In this document: piece by piece, positions 10,264 to 22,400 of the stretch
Numbering within the stretch: the first letter of the stretch is position 1
How the letters are laid out: every line of letters begins with the position of its first letter
Assembly: GCA_947000775.1 (NCBI GenBank)
Contig: CAMQGK010000604.1
Coordinates: forward strand, 8,362,501 to 8,426,500
DNA length: 64,000 bases
Source: Pterois miles
Lineage: Eukaryota; Chordata; Actinopteri; Perciformes; Scorpaenidae
Reading direction: 5' to 3'
Made by a program: the position numbers and the translations under genes
The notes under the pieces: model-generated
The model's input: the letters and a program-made list of their open reading frames with translations, nothing else
Told to the model about the DNA's origin: nothing
Databases searched by the model: none

Positions 10264-11940
10264 ACTTCATAAGGCTATGAAGAAATAGCTTGTATTATAT
10301 GCATGTTTTTACGAGGCCTCGTCAAATTGACCAGCCCTCCAGTCGCATTCCTCGCCCTGCCCGAGTGTGTGATGACTTGCAAGTGCTGGCCAAACAAGCA
10401 TCATCACCACTATTTGTGCCCAAGTACCAGCATGCCCAAAGAGCTCTTCGTTTAACCAAATATGGCCATGTCAGACAAAACACTGCTGTAGTCTTTTCCC
10501 TGATGTTGCCTCATCATATTTCTTCATTCTTCACATTACTCCCCTCAGCCACATTAACATTAAAGTACCACACAGTCACATGTATAAACACAGTTGGTAG
10601 TGCGTTTCTTTCTCCACAGTGTGTATCTCTTTATTATCTCTCATGGCGCATGAAATGCTAATTTTAATATTTGTTTTTTGTTTGTTATATTGCCACTTGA
10701 CCACGTTGGTAATTTACTGTAGTGTTTCTGCATTGGTGACCTAAATAGTTCATTACTAGCTGATTGGAAATTATTTTCTCGCCCCACGGCTCTCTAACTG
10801 CCTTGCTTTCTTTTATCTCCATGTTGTCAGACCAGCTGCAATAACAGCAGCCATACCATCCACAGCCAAAGCCCACAGCCCTGCTTGTTTTTTAGTTCTC
10901 CTGCTGCGGATACTGTTGTTTCAATGATGACTATTAAAATGTGTCAGCTAAGCCCCTGACATTTTACAGGAAATTAGTATTTTAACCTTTTGCAAAACAG
11001 GTACAGAACTGGTACCTTTTATAGGGATTTTAAGGAAAGACCTCAACCATAGAAATTCTTAGTCAACTAACACTCAATCTCACATCTCATTTTGTCTGTT
11101 AGGTGATTGATTCAACAAATCTGTGAAACTGAATTTCTCCAGTGGGGAATCACACAAAGCACCACTAATCTGGTGTTTACCAGAGATGTGCTCATAAGTT
11201 TCATGGAGATAAGTCATTACTGATTATTAAAACTTCTACTACTACTTATTGTCACGTTTGAAATAAATCCATCTAATCTGATTATTTTTAGAAACTTAAC
11301 ACTATTGTTCAACAAGCTTTAAAGGACTGAAAAACTCATTAGAGCTACAGTATAATCCTCCAAATCCATTTGGGATAAAGGCAGTGGAGATAACAAAGCT
11401 TTACCTTCACAGGGATTTTGTACAGATATAATAATAGTCTGTTCAGTTATCAACAACTGATAATGGAGTCGTTGGACGTTCTTTATCTCTTATGACTGCC
11501 ACCATTGTCTTTCAGAAACTAAACTAAGGTCTTCTTGTTTTTCATCTTCCTGTAGAGACTTTCTCTACTGGGGAGTTGAAGGGGCAAAGGTCATTGGGTT
11601 TTGGCAACTGGAAAGCTGATCTCCTGCCCTGGTGGCGGGTGTCGGAAGTAGTAGGAAATAGCAAGGAAAGGCTTTGCCCTCTGGGTCATAATATATCTAA
11701 AATGGTGTGACCTCGCAGCTGGACCAACTATTTTCCATTTTGGATCTTTGGGCAACGCAAGTAAGGATCGCATTAGAGGGTCAAGAGGAAGCTCCCGGTA
11801 ATCCACTTCACCACATGGGTTTCACTGGGACTTCAACAGGCTCAGGCTTGACTCAGGTACCATAAAATAGACCTGTGTTATCAGTTTTTATCAGCTTTTG
11901 AGGGCAGCCTGGGCTTTTTTTTTTCTATTTTCTTAGAAAT
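10264..11940. other. Non-coding DNA, no recognised feature
   Basis: A 123-codon frame at 10290-10661 has no recognisable domain. Fragments resembling a SINE tail (ctgaatttctccagtgggg near 11130) occur. No exon is supported. Confidence 0.35.

Positions 11941-11941
<1 letters not shown>

Positions 11942-12031
<90 letters not shown>
11942..12031. repeat. Compound microsatellite (CA)n(TA)n
   Basis: About 35 CA units to 12012, then about nine TA units to 12031, uninterrupted. Probably highly polymorphic. Confidence 0.97.
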
Positions 12032-13980
12032 ACATTCACAGATACTGTACCTTAGTATCCAATATTTATATATATAATATTGTATCAAAGCACCCTTAGT
12101 CACCCAGCATGTTGTCACATTATTGAACTACGTTGTGATTTTTCCTGTCAGTTTCCAGGTCACGAGGTGTATCAATAGCTGCCCCTGAGCTAAACATATT
12201 GAGACAGAGAGGCCATGAATGAGAGTGTAGCGACTCAAGTTCATTTGTGATTTTGCCTCACGTCTTTCGTTGGCTTCAAATCAAAAATTTTGCCATGGTG
12301 CCGCAGTTTTCTTTGAGACTCTGCCTCTCTGTCTCATCACCCAAAAAAACCCCATCAATTTTTAGTAAACAAACACAATGCACACCTTCCTCCCACCTTT
12401 GCTCCTTCACCTTGCCTCAGCTCAGCAGTAAACTGCACACAGCCTCGGCCTGTCGGACACTAGTGGCTCCATAAGTCTGTTTATGAACAGACATAATATT
12501 ATGTTAATCACATTGTTTTAATAGCGCAGTGATGCCATCAGCACAGGTTGCAGATAGGGGTTTAAGAAAATATTGAAAATATATGAAAAATATGTATATT
12601 ATTTGTTGTGATACTGTATCTCATAAAATCAAACTGGTTTAAGCTCCAACACTGGACCAGACTGGCAAAACCAGCAACTCTATAAGATAAATTTGCTGTC
12701 TTGACAGCATATAGTGGTTTTGACAACGCAGAGCGACGATAGACTATCTTGAATTTCCTCTGATACAAATAGACTTAAGTGGACCTGTCGTTTCTCTGTA
12801 CACCAGCAGAGGGCGTGTCTGCCTTTGCATCCCCCTGCATCCAGCCCACACTCTGCCCAGCAAGAGCGGTCCTGTGTTTAGCAGCTACCCAGATATGCAG
12901 CGAGTGCCTCGTGTGCATACCAGAAACAGAGCGCCTCTTTACCCTTGACACCTGGCCAGAACCATCAGTGGGGGCTTGACCCGATCCACGAGGGGCTTTC
13001 ACTCTGAAGCATCAACTTACCTGTCCCATAACGACAGACTGGCTGCAAGCATGCTATATCTTGTCACTTTCCCACCTCTCCACTTGTTCTTTTACACATT
13101 TGTTCATCTCCCTCTTTCTCTCCTCCTCCACCCTCTCTGTCTCTGCCCCTGAGGGGTTTCACTTACTCTCTACATGCCCAGACAGTTGCACAGCTCACCA
13201 CTTCATGCACAGGTCTATCATCACAGATTAGATGATGGGTGGGTGGTGGTGGTGGGGGGGATGTAAAGTTGGGTAGAGGTGTAAAACTGCCACTGCTAAC
13301 AGTGGTCCCAGAAAACCCACTGCTGATTGTAAGAGGGCTGCAGTAGGATGGGGTGGAGAGGGAACATTGTCCTTAAAAAATCATATTTATCCCACTGAAT
13401 TAATAATAGCTGCTCCACTACTCAGCGGTTATTTCAGGAATGACTGACTTGTAAAGTGAAATTTGTTTCTATAGACAAACAGGATCCACTTGTTTCTTAA
13501 TGGATAACCAACCTGACCAGCATTTTGTTCCTGCATTGTTTATCTGATTCCCATCCATGGGTAACAAGCTGAGACTCATGTCAATTTCTACAGATTTCTC
13601 TGGCACAGTTTCTGGTATTTGTGCTCTCTTCTCATTAACACTGATGCAGATAGAGTTTTGGCTTTTCCCTGCCAGGGTGTATTGCACCAATAAATCAGCT
13701 TGTCACTGAGTTACTCGCACAGCGCAGCGTGCAGCTATGTTAATGGCACAAACAGGTATCTCTGGGGATACATGATAAAAATACAAACAGATGATTGGTG
13801 TCATGTTTGGGCCTGTTCATGAACTACAAGTGAAGATTTTATGCTTAGTATTGGAAAATGATATGGGTCGTCAGCACGTCTTATTTTCAAACCTGAAGTT
13901 TGAACTGGTCTTGGTTAATTGGTTTGTCTGGTATTGGTATGTTTACCACATATCAATTATCAAATAAGCCAGACAGCACA
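12032..13980. other. Non-coding DNA, no recognised gene
   Basis: Holds a G-rich ggtgggtggtggtggtgggg run near 13238-13261 and otherwise mixed-composition sequence. Small overlapping frames on both strands near 12775-13002 look incidental. Confidence 0.4.
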
Positions 13981-13989
13981 TCAAAAGTT

Positions 13990-14160
13990 GTGGTTGTATA
14001 AACTGTTCATCAGGGCAAATTAGGTGCAGACATTCAAGCCCCATTCAGGATAAAACTAGCGCCACCATCAGGTTAAAACTTTTATATGACCAAAATGGCT
14101 ACAAAACTAATGATGTTCCCAAAAGCCTCAGTGTTCTTGGCGTTTAATGCAAATTAGTAG
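13990..14160 (+). repeat. Fragment of an abundant fish dispersed repeat
   Basis: cagacattcaagccccattc, gccaccatcaggttaaaact and aaaactaatgatgttcccaa are shared in pattern with 15850-16440 and 52730-53170. Confidence 0.5.
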
Positions 14161-14525
14161 TGCTGTTAAAATGAACTCAAAATTACGTATTTACACAGTT
14201 CGTTTTAACGACACTTATTTCTTTAACACATTAATACAACTTGCAATTTTTATATCATATGAAACTAGAAAACCAAGAATCCAAACCCCATCATACTAAT
14301 TTGTTGCAAATGAGGCTCAATAATGCTCCAAACTTGTACAAAATTTTTCAAAGGACCTTTGACCTCAAGATATGTGAATGAAAATGGGTCCTCTGGTTAC
14401 CCACGAGTCTCCCCTTTCCAGAGATGCCCACTTTATGATGATCACATGCAGTTTTGGGTCATAGTCTGCATAAAGACCACTCCCATGCTGATGAGAGTAT
14501 TAAATACTTGACAATCTCCCTTTAA
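14150..14525 (-). repeat. hAT-type dispersed repeat, reverse orientation
   Basis: cccctttccagagatgccca and ctttatgatgatcacatgca are the reverse of the gtgattatcataaagtgggc core shared by 1600-2115, 21140-21660 and 32177-32576. Confidence 0.55.
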
Positions 14526-14654
14526 GGTGCATTTTGAACAGTTGTTGAAACAGTTGTTTCTTGTTAAACAGTATTATTTGTATTGCTTCTATCTCTATTT
14601 CACACTATGAACACATGATTATTCTGTGTCACAGAGGATATATACACATTTAAA

Positions 14655-14935
14655 GCAGCAGTGGGTAGAATTGGAGCAAGTATGATTTAAAAAAAATATA
14701 TTTTTAATGGTCACTATATCCCGACAGAGACGGCTAAAGTGGAAAAAAAAAATCATGTTCCTCTGTGTCCTGTGGTGTCCTCCACTGCTCCTCGTGGCAT
14801 CTGCACGATTTCACAGACCGGAGGAAAAGAACCAATCAGAGCTGAGCTGGGGCCTGCCGTCTCTGAGCAGCTGTCAGTCACTCGTGAACTCCAATCAGTC
14901 AAACTAGGCAGCACTGATCAAAGTTTTTGCACAGC
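14655..14935 (+). repeat. MITE-type repeat
   Basis: It begins ttaaagcagcagtgggtaga and includes atttcacagaccggaggaaa and ctgagcagctgtcagtcact, a pattern I recognise as a common teleost repeat. It starts with a TTAAAGS..AGTGRGTAG end like the MITE at 49652-50172, so the two may be related. The right end is not clear. Confidence 0.5.
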
Positions 14936-15845
14936 ACCAGGACTTTATCCTCCTCTCTTACATTGCAACCATGCTTAGACCCCTTAATAGCCAGTATGAA
15001 CAGGAGTGAGCCCAGCAACCAGTAACTGAACTTGTACTTCAGTCAACTTGAGTTTTATCCCTGATTTAAAGTAGTCAAAGAAAAGAAATTAATTACTGTA
15101 AATGGTCTGTACTTCCAGATACCTATCCACCTTGCCCCTCAAAGGTCAATGGTTCATGTTTCATGACATAATGTCTCTCCACAGATGTCTCCTGCAATCA
15201 TGATCATACCCATAATCACACTCTTATAAAACAGCAGTCTGGCATTGGACACCACTATCACTTGACATATTGGCATGGAGCTTTATGTTTTGGTCTTGGC
15301 TTGGGTCAGTTATCAGATGACCAGTTAGATATTTCCTGCTGGTGATTTCATCTTTGAGGACATCAGAGACTCATTAGTCTGGCCAGGGGCTGAGAGAGGC
15401 AGGAAACTGAGGTGCTGGAAAGAATTACAGTCTGCAGACAGTGATGGAAAACCTGAACCGAAGATGACAGCAGTCTCTAACTGACGCCCAGAATAATCTG
15501 TGTGGACAGGTAGAAGCCTGAACTGGCTCATCCAGTGTCAGGTGATGTTTTTGTCCTCAAGGTCACTGCGTTAAAATAGAAACTTTAGGTAATGTGCTTG
15601 TTTCAGTTGCATGCAACCAGGGTGAAGATCGTTTCAGCACCAACATTACAGTATACGATCAATCATCAGGGGAAGCTAAAAGTCAGTTTGTGTCTTCCTG
15701 AGTGCCAGCGTTCGCACACAAATTACGCATATTACAAATATAATAAAACTTCTCTGCATTGAACGGCTCCTCTCCTTTTTGTAGCCACTCTAGCGATGTG
15801 GTCCTAGGGATGGAAAGGTTAGCTGGTCGGTCAGTCGACCATTTT
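14936..15845. other. Non-coding DNA, no recognised feature
   Basis: Small incidental frames only (for example 15325-15531 on the minus strand). No repeat or RNA gene identified. Confidence 0.4.
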
Positions 15846-15849
15846 GGTA

Positions 15850-16440
15850 GAGACTGAAATATCTCAACAATTTCAAAATTTGGTCCAGACATTCATGGTG
15901 CCCAGAGGATGAATCCTGACCACAGTGAGGTTGACTCTTTTTGGGAGGTTGAGTGAAATATCTGCACAACTATTGGATGGATTGTCATGAAACTTGGTTC
16001 ACACATTCATGTCCTACTCAGGATAAAGTATAATAGTTTGGTAATCCCTTAAGTTTTCATCCCGCACCATCATCAGTGCTTTGGTTTAAGTATAAATACT
16101 TGCAAAATCAATAATATTCCCATCAGCCTCAGCTGTAAACTTTTTTTGGTGGTGTGTTCGTAACACCATGACAGTTTTCCCAAAGCTATACTTAGAAAAT
16201 TACAATATATCAGCCATGTATTGAATCATAATCTCTGTGTCATGATAGGTGTAATATCACCAGATTCTTGCCAATACACAGCCCTCATGCAAATACACTA
16301 AACTATGATGTTGATCATTGTAAACACTGTGCTGTTCCTGCTAAACATCTCAACAGGTAAGCGTTGTCATTGTGACCATGTTAGCACGCAGATGCTAGCA
16401 TTTAGCTCAAAGCACAGCTTCACAGAGCAACTAGCGTGGC
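15850..16440 (+). repeat. Abundant fish dispersed repeat (long copy)
   Basis: ggatggattgtcatgaaact, ttcccatcagcctcagctgt, tgaccatgttagcacgcaga and ctagcatttagctcaaagca occur in the order typical of a repeat widespread in percomorph genomes. Class uncertain. Confidence 0.6.
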
Positions 16441-17085
16441 TGTTGACTCTTACGCTGCATTCACACTATCAGCGACACAGAAGAGGTTATGAGTCATTAT
16501 AAATGGAAGCCGGTGACATGAAGCCACACACTGACACCTGACGCTTGCCGCTGCGTGATGGCTGTGATGTGTTACGTATCAAAGTTGAGCTGGTCTCAGC
16601 TTTTTTCAGCAGTGACACGGTGGAGCATCAACTAGTTATGTTTTGTTTCATCCTGTTCATTCTATCTAAAAAGAATTATATTAGTCAGTTTCCACTGTTA
16701 TTTGATGACATAACTACAACAAGCGCTTGAACAATACTTCAATGGCGAGTCAGCGACAGCGTAGCTGGCCATGCTCGGCTGTTTTGTTGCTCTTAGTGTG
16801 AACATTTGTGTTATTTCTACGTTCTGCTGAACTATTAAGGGTCAAATCACAAATTGCGATCATTATCTGTCCAGCATTTGTTCAGTGAAATGAAATAAAA
16901 CATGAAATGAATAAAAAGACCAAAGTAGAAATCAAAAAAAAAAAGAAATGTTAATGAATAAAAATGCTACCTGGTGCAATATTTTGGTTTTAAGAAATGT
17001 GACGTGGAGCAAAAATGGCTACTTTTTAGAGCTACCTTTTTAAAGCTACAAAAATTAAAAACTGCGAAGGAAAAGAAAATGTCAG
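16441..17085. other. Non-coding DNA, no recognised feature
   Basis: A-rich and AT-rich stretches near 16880-16960. No supported gene. Confidence 0.4.
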
Positions 17086-17089
17086 CATT

Positions 17090-17415
17090 ATGTTTTCGGG
17101 TTGTCCGTCCATCCGTACATACACCCACCCAAATGCCATATCCCAGGAAGACCTGGGAGGAACGTCCACTTGTATTCAAGTATGAACTTTTAAGATTTTG
17201 GTGGTGAAAGGTCAAGGTTACTGTGACCTCAGCAAAACACATTTTTGGCTGCAACTCAAAAATTCCTTTTTATTATACAATTACAATTATTACAGTTTTC
17301 ATAAAAATGTGTAATAGGATGAAATGATGACATTTTGGACAGACATGAATGTAAACTGTAACCTGACTGGTTGGCGGAGGCATACAACCACGAGGCGGTA
17401 ATTCTAGTTTTCCAG
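17090..17415 (+). repeat. Dispersed repeat
   Basis: gttgtccgtccatccgtaca, aggtcaaggttactgtgacc and ggcggaggcatacaaccacg are phrases of a common teleost repeat. The frames on both strands at 16967-17254 belong to it. No transposase is visible. Confidence 0.5.
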
Positions 17416-18639
17416 TATCTTTTATTCCTACATTCACCTCAGATTAAATGTTGTTGAGCTCAGTCATTTAAAAAAGAAACTTATATTCATCTGCTTGAAT
17501 TTACTGTCATTATTCCAGCGTATAAAGTAAAGCAGGGAGATTACATTGACATCATATTGACGTCATGACATGAAACTGGATATCATCATATGTTCTCATC
17601 ATCATCCTTCCTGGTGTGAAAGAATGCAATCAAGTGATTGAAGTTTAAATAATCTGATCATTTTATAAATGTATCAATAATCAATATCACTGTAAAACAT
17701 CAAGTTATACTTTAAAACTTAACACGATATTTGTCTCAGTGAGTGAATACTTCAATGGCAACTCTTCCTCGCTAACAGCCCTATCATTCACTAATACATT
17801 AACAGATTCCCAAACAAATACACACACACACACACACCAGCATACCCATGTGAGATATTTACGTGACCGATGTCCAGCATGTTGCATGGCTAGGTGCCAT
17901 TTTGGCGCCTTTGTCTCTATGCTAGGCTGAGCAGCTTTCGTAAGTTGACACCTACTTCTTCATATGACATGTCATGCGGAGGAGGTCTTTTTGCATGTTT
18001 GTGGATATCGGTGCTGCTCTGTTAACGCCAGTCTGGCAGCGGACGGTAACCCGAGGCTGCAAGGAGCTGATGCAGTGCGTAAATTAAACGGGTCCTTGAG
18101 TTGCTGTCTCCGTATCTTTTTTTCCTGTGATGTTCTACCTAATAAAAGTGAAGGCTGTGCTTTTGCAGTGTTTGTGGATATTAGTGTAAGTGAAGAGGCA
18201 GAGTAGTTTTTGGTGCGGCTGCAGTCTCAGACAGCTGGTTGTAAAAAGTCTGACATCTAACCTCGCTACCGTGCAGCTCGGGATCAGGGGGCTTTGGAGC
18301 CACACCATCCTCTTTAGATGGATGGGTTAACAGCAGCTCTTGGCCCTGTAATGTCCTGTGAGGGTCAGTGCCAAGATCACTTCAAATGTGCAAACCATAA
18401 TCCCCTGTGACATTAATATTTTCAGATGGAGGCAAGCAGGGAGCATGGTGGTGGGGGGTGGCAATGTAAGCAAGGTCTTTTTGGCTGGCCTTGTTTCATG
18501 CTGGCAGTGGTGATAGACACTAAAGCCATTACTCACGGTGCAGGCATGTCCAGAATGTATTCTTAGCCCCTGTCTTCCTATCAGTCACTACAGAAAGGTT
18601 GGAGGGTCAAAAAATAAAGAGGTAACCAGTCTACAGGGC
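17416..18639. other. Non-coding upstream DNA of uaca
   Basis: A short (CA)n at 17820-17838 and repeat-poor sequence from about 17960, which may include distal promoter elements. No gene is supported. Confidence 0.35.
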
Positions 18640-19409
18640 TGTCTGCACCACTGCTGTTTACCAGGGAGGGGGTGATATTTTAAACCTGGGAGAGCTCACA
18701 TATTTACCCCACTGAGCCTGACTGACTTGCCATTTGGTGGGGTGAAGACGCTGGAGACCACTCATAGAGAAGAGGCAAAGAGAGAAGCTCTTTACTTGTT
18801 GTAGCTTGCAGCTTTTATTGATAGAAAACAGTCCAGAGAAGAAGAGGGAGAATATCGAAACAGAAGAAGAGTTAAACAGAAGGTTTGAGGATAAAGGAGA
18901 GAATAGAGGGGGAGGCACTTGGGGGAGGTGAGAGGGAGCCAGGCTGAGCTGACTTTCCCCCCAGAGGAGGAGTTGCAGTTGCCGGCCAGGGCAGGTCCCA
19001 GGGCTGGCAGGGCTGGCCCTACTGCTTCTCCACCTCCATTCCTTCCTCCTCTTTACTCCTCCTTCTCCTCCCTTTAAACATCAACCAAACTGCTGTGCAG
19101 TGATGAACTTACAGGCAGAGCCCGTGAGCAACACAGGAATGCTTAGCAAATCCTGCCAAATAAACTCATCTGCCTCAAGTGAGGGAAACTCCAGAGGTTG
19201 AGCCTTCCATACGAGGACCTCCGCTGCAGTTAGAGACTGTCACCCTTCTGTCTTCTCATCCTTTTTTTGCTGCACTCACTGGTTGAGTGCACTGAGAGAC
19301 GGGGGATTTTTTTTATACACTTTTTTTTCTTCCATTTTTGCTTTTGTGAACCGGAACCGTGGCAACTTTTTCGGTAGCACGGTGCAAGGACCAGCTCCAC
19401 TCACCGAAG
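18640..19409 (+). promoter_or_regulatory. Candidate promoter and 5' UTR region of uaca
   Basis: This is the GC-richer, repeat-poor DNA directly upstream of the start ATG. It has purine-rich GGAGG/GGGGGAGG stretches around 18900-18970 and pyrimidine-rich CCTCC clusters around 19020-19075. A TATA-like tttatacac lies at 19312-19320, about 90 nt before the ATG, which would suit a start site near 19345. The in-frame stop at 19347 closes the leader. Placement is inferred from position and composition only; an additional upstream first exon is possible. Confidence 0.4.
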
Positions 19410-19445
19410 ATGAGCCGCTGGCTGAAATGCACCTCCATGCACTTT
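19410..19445 (+). CDS. uaca: uaca coding exon 1 (N-terminal leader)
   Basis: The ATG at 19410 sits in a good start context (A at -3, G at -1) and opens a short leader, MSRWLKCTSMHF, with a Trp and a Cys. An in-frame TGA at 19347-19349 shows there is no longer ATG-initiated frame upstream. Two donors compete. TTT/gtaggt ends the exon at 19445 and joins in phase 0 to the acceptor at 20046, giving HF-NTDWNK. TAG/gtattc ends it at 19449 and joins in phase 1 to the acceptor at 20053, giving HFV-DWNK. Both keep frame and differ by one codon. UACA is known to use alternative first exons. I found no exon coding for the MKSLK-type start in the window. Confidence 0.7.
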
Positions 19446-22400
19446 GTAGGTATTCATTGGTTTCAGCTTGTCACCACAATCTACTCTTATGGTTGCTGTT
19501 GTGTGGATAAGATGGATAATTATCATCGGTGGATCAGTTTGGTGACTCATTCATTGTTTCACAGCTATTGTACATGTTCTCAAAGTGTTTAATTATTTCC
19601 TTATTATTTAGTTTCAGTGCATTGCTGCTCTGTGCATACAAAGTGCGTGTTTGAAACTCAGTTGTTCTCTGTTCATTTTAGGCCTCCAGTATACTTAGTG
19701 TGCTTCCCAGAAGCCTTAAAGTACTCTGTTCCCATGCTTTGTAGCTATCACTCATGAGGAGGGGGGGGGTAGTGAAACTGCAGCACAGCACATTCTTGGC
19801 ACATTCTGCATCATGTCTATTATTGTACTACAAAAGGACACAATACATTACCAGTATGTCTGTTTTTGTGTCAGATATGGACTTTGTGCTTCATATGCAT
19901 ATGCTATTGTTACATTTATTAATCAAATTACAGGTATTATACTCTCAAACTCAAGCAGGTATTCCTTTAGTTTAGTTAGTTAGTTATTTGGTTTGTGAAA
20001 CACTGCCAAACCTACTGTATATCTGATAGTTGGCTGTCATTGTCAGAACACAGACTGGAACAAGTATGATGATCGGTTGATGAAGGCCGTGGAGCGGAGC
20101 GAGGTGGACAAGGTGGCTGCTGTTCTCAGCAAGAAGGGCATCATCCCTACCAAGCTCGACGTAGAAGGACGCTCAGCGTGAGTAAACCTGAACACACACA
20201 CACACACACATCCGTGTTGACGCTCATAGTTTTCTCTTGATACTATCTACCATGCCCTTTTTTAATATTTCCAAATCTAAAAATGCTGAGCACAACAAAT
20301 TCCTAACATTGTTGTGGGCTCCCCTCCACATTCCTGATCCTGCTTCCCAGATAAAGCATCCATAGATGGGGATTTCATCACAATTAGGTCACTCTTACTC
20401 AAAAATAGTTTTACCTCTTGCCTCCAAGTCTCCCTGCGTGACCCTAGGAAAAAAAACAATCCCACCCCTCCCAAATTTCCAGTGGCTATGGAGACCCTGG
20501 TGCACATTGCAACCCTAAAACCTCACCCAGCTGCCCTGCATTTTCAGTCGCATATTATTATGTGTCCTTTTTTATATCCAGATCTTTCTCTCTTGGTGTC
20601 CATCTGACTGGAGGTCAGTGTGGGAGCTGGTATAAAGAATGCTGTGGCCACTGAAGGCTTGACCACATTGGCTGGAGGCTGTTTATGTAGTCCCCACAGG
20701 AAATGACTCCCTGTACATTCAGATCAGATCCACTGTGGTGCTTGCAACACTAAGTAATATGTTTTGGCCCCAGCTGCAGGCTATTATCAGGATCAGCTGA
20801 CATCATGAAGGACTATGTTTTGTATGGTAGAGGTTTTCCATGGGAACCTCAGGTTTTGAGCTGGATTTAGACCCTTCGCAAGGTTTCATTAGAAGAAAAG
20901 AAAGATGGGACAGAAAGAAATAAAAGGTGTAGGGAGAAAAATAGGTCAACTAGGGCTGTGAATTGGCACGAAGCTGGCGATACAATACGTATAATGATAC
21001 AGGAGTAATGTTTCGATGTATTCAGGTATATTGTGATACTGTAAGCCAGGCAATATATTGCGATTTTATTGTTTTCAAATGTAATTCAAGGAAAACTGTC
21101 AAAGCTTAAACACACCTCCAGATAGTATGTATAAAATGTGAAATGGTCCCCATGGGGACTAACATCATTGCACATGAATACAGTTAAGCTGGATCCACAA
21201 GTGTCTCAGCTTTACAGTCAAAACCAATTTATGCAATTCCAAGACTGTTTAAGGACCCCAGTATGCAGAAATATTTCAATATACCATTTTAAGTGAAAAC
21301 ACATTTTTCATAACACATTTATAGTGCTTGAAATTTTTTTTGCCCAAAACTGCATGTGATTATCACAAAGTGGGCATATCTGTAAAGGGGAGACTCGTGG
21401 GTAGAGAGAGAACCCAGAGAACCCATTTACATTCCCATATCTGGAGGTCAGAGGTCAAGGGAGCCCTTTGAAAATGACCATGCCAGTTTTCCTCCTCCAG
21501 TTTCCAGTTTCCTTCATGACATGCAGGTATAACATAGTTGGTACTAATGGACTCCTTAGTTTTTTTTATATCAGTAACTTCTCTCTACCTTTAAAACTGA
21601 GCCTAGTACAACCTATGAAAGACAGAATAGGACCGGTCTGCCCTGGGGCTGCCGCATTTTTAAGAGTTTAATTGAAAATCAACAAGTGTTTCGGAGAATC
21701 TATAGAGTATCGAAAAAACATAATATCACAATACTCATTTTTATCAATATTCTCTTAGACCTCTAACTAAAATATGTACAAGGGATTCTCTAACGCTGTA
21801 TGATCATCCAAGACCACAGACATTTCAGGTATCTCATACACACCTTTGTTTTGGTCCTATTAATGATCATAATGGCACATTGGAAAACAATGCATTGAGC
21901 TGTTTAAAAAAGGCACGTACATTGTTTTAATGCTAAATGTAACCAGATTCCAACACCAGCATTTTGGGAGGCCCGGCCGGCGCCGTCACTTTAATCCTAG
22001 ATATATGAAGAAGTCTCTGGTCTCTGGCCTGTGCTTCAGGTTTATTTTGATAAAGGCTTTGTTAAAGCATAAAACTATGGAGTCACAGATCCCAGAAGCA
22101 AAGGTGCAGAGTATTTTCAGCAGTGTGTGAAATTCTCTCGTGGCACCATTGCACAGACCAATGATTGTATACATGCATGCTTGTAAATAAACATAATTAT
22201 AGTACACACGACCTGAGAAGTGCCTGGTCTCATAATAAGGTGCTAGAATTTGTCAGAACTAAATTCAGTGACTGCAGACGTTGTACACAAACACAGTCAC
22301 GCTCATCATTTAGCGTTCCCCTGCAGGAAGGACAGACCACAGCTAGTTAGCTATAAAATCAACAACATTTATGGAAAGAGGTCACGCGTTTGCTAAGTCT

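Noticed and set aside
19359..19592. Longer N-terminus starting MATFSVARCK upstream of the chosen ATG
   Set aside because: The first codon at 19359 is GTG, not ATG, and an in-frame TGA lies at 19347; the ATG at 19410 has the better context.
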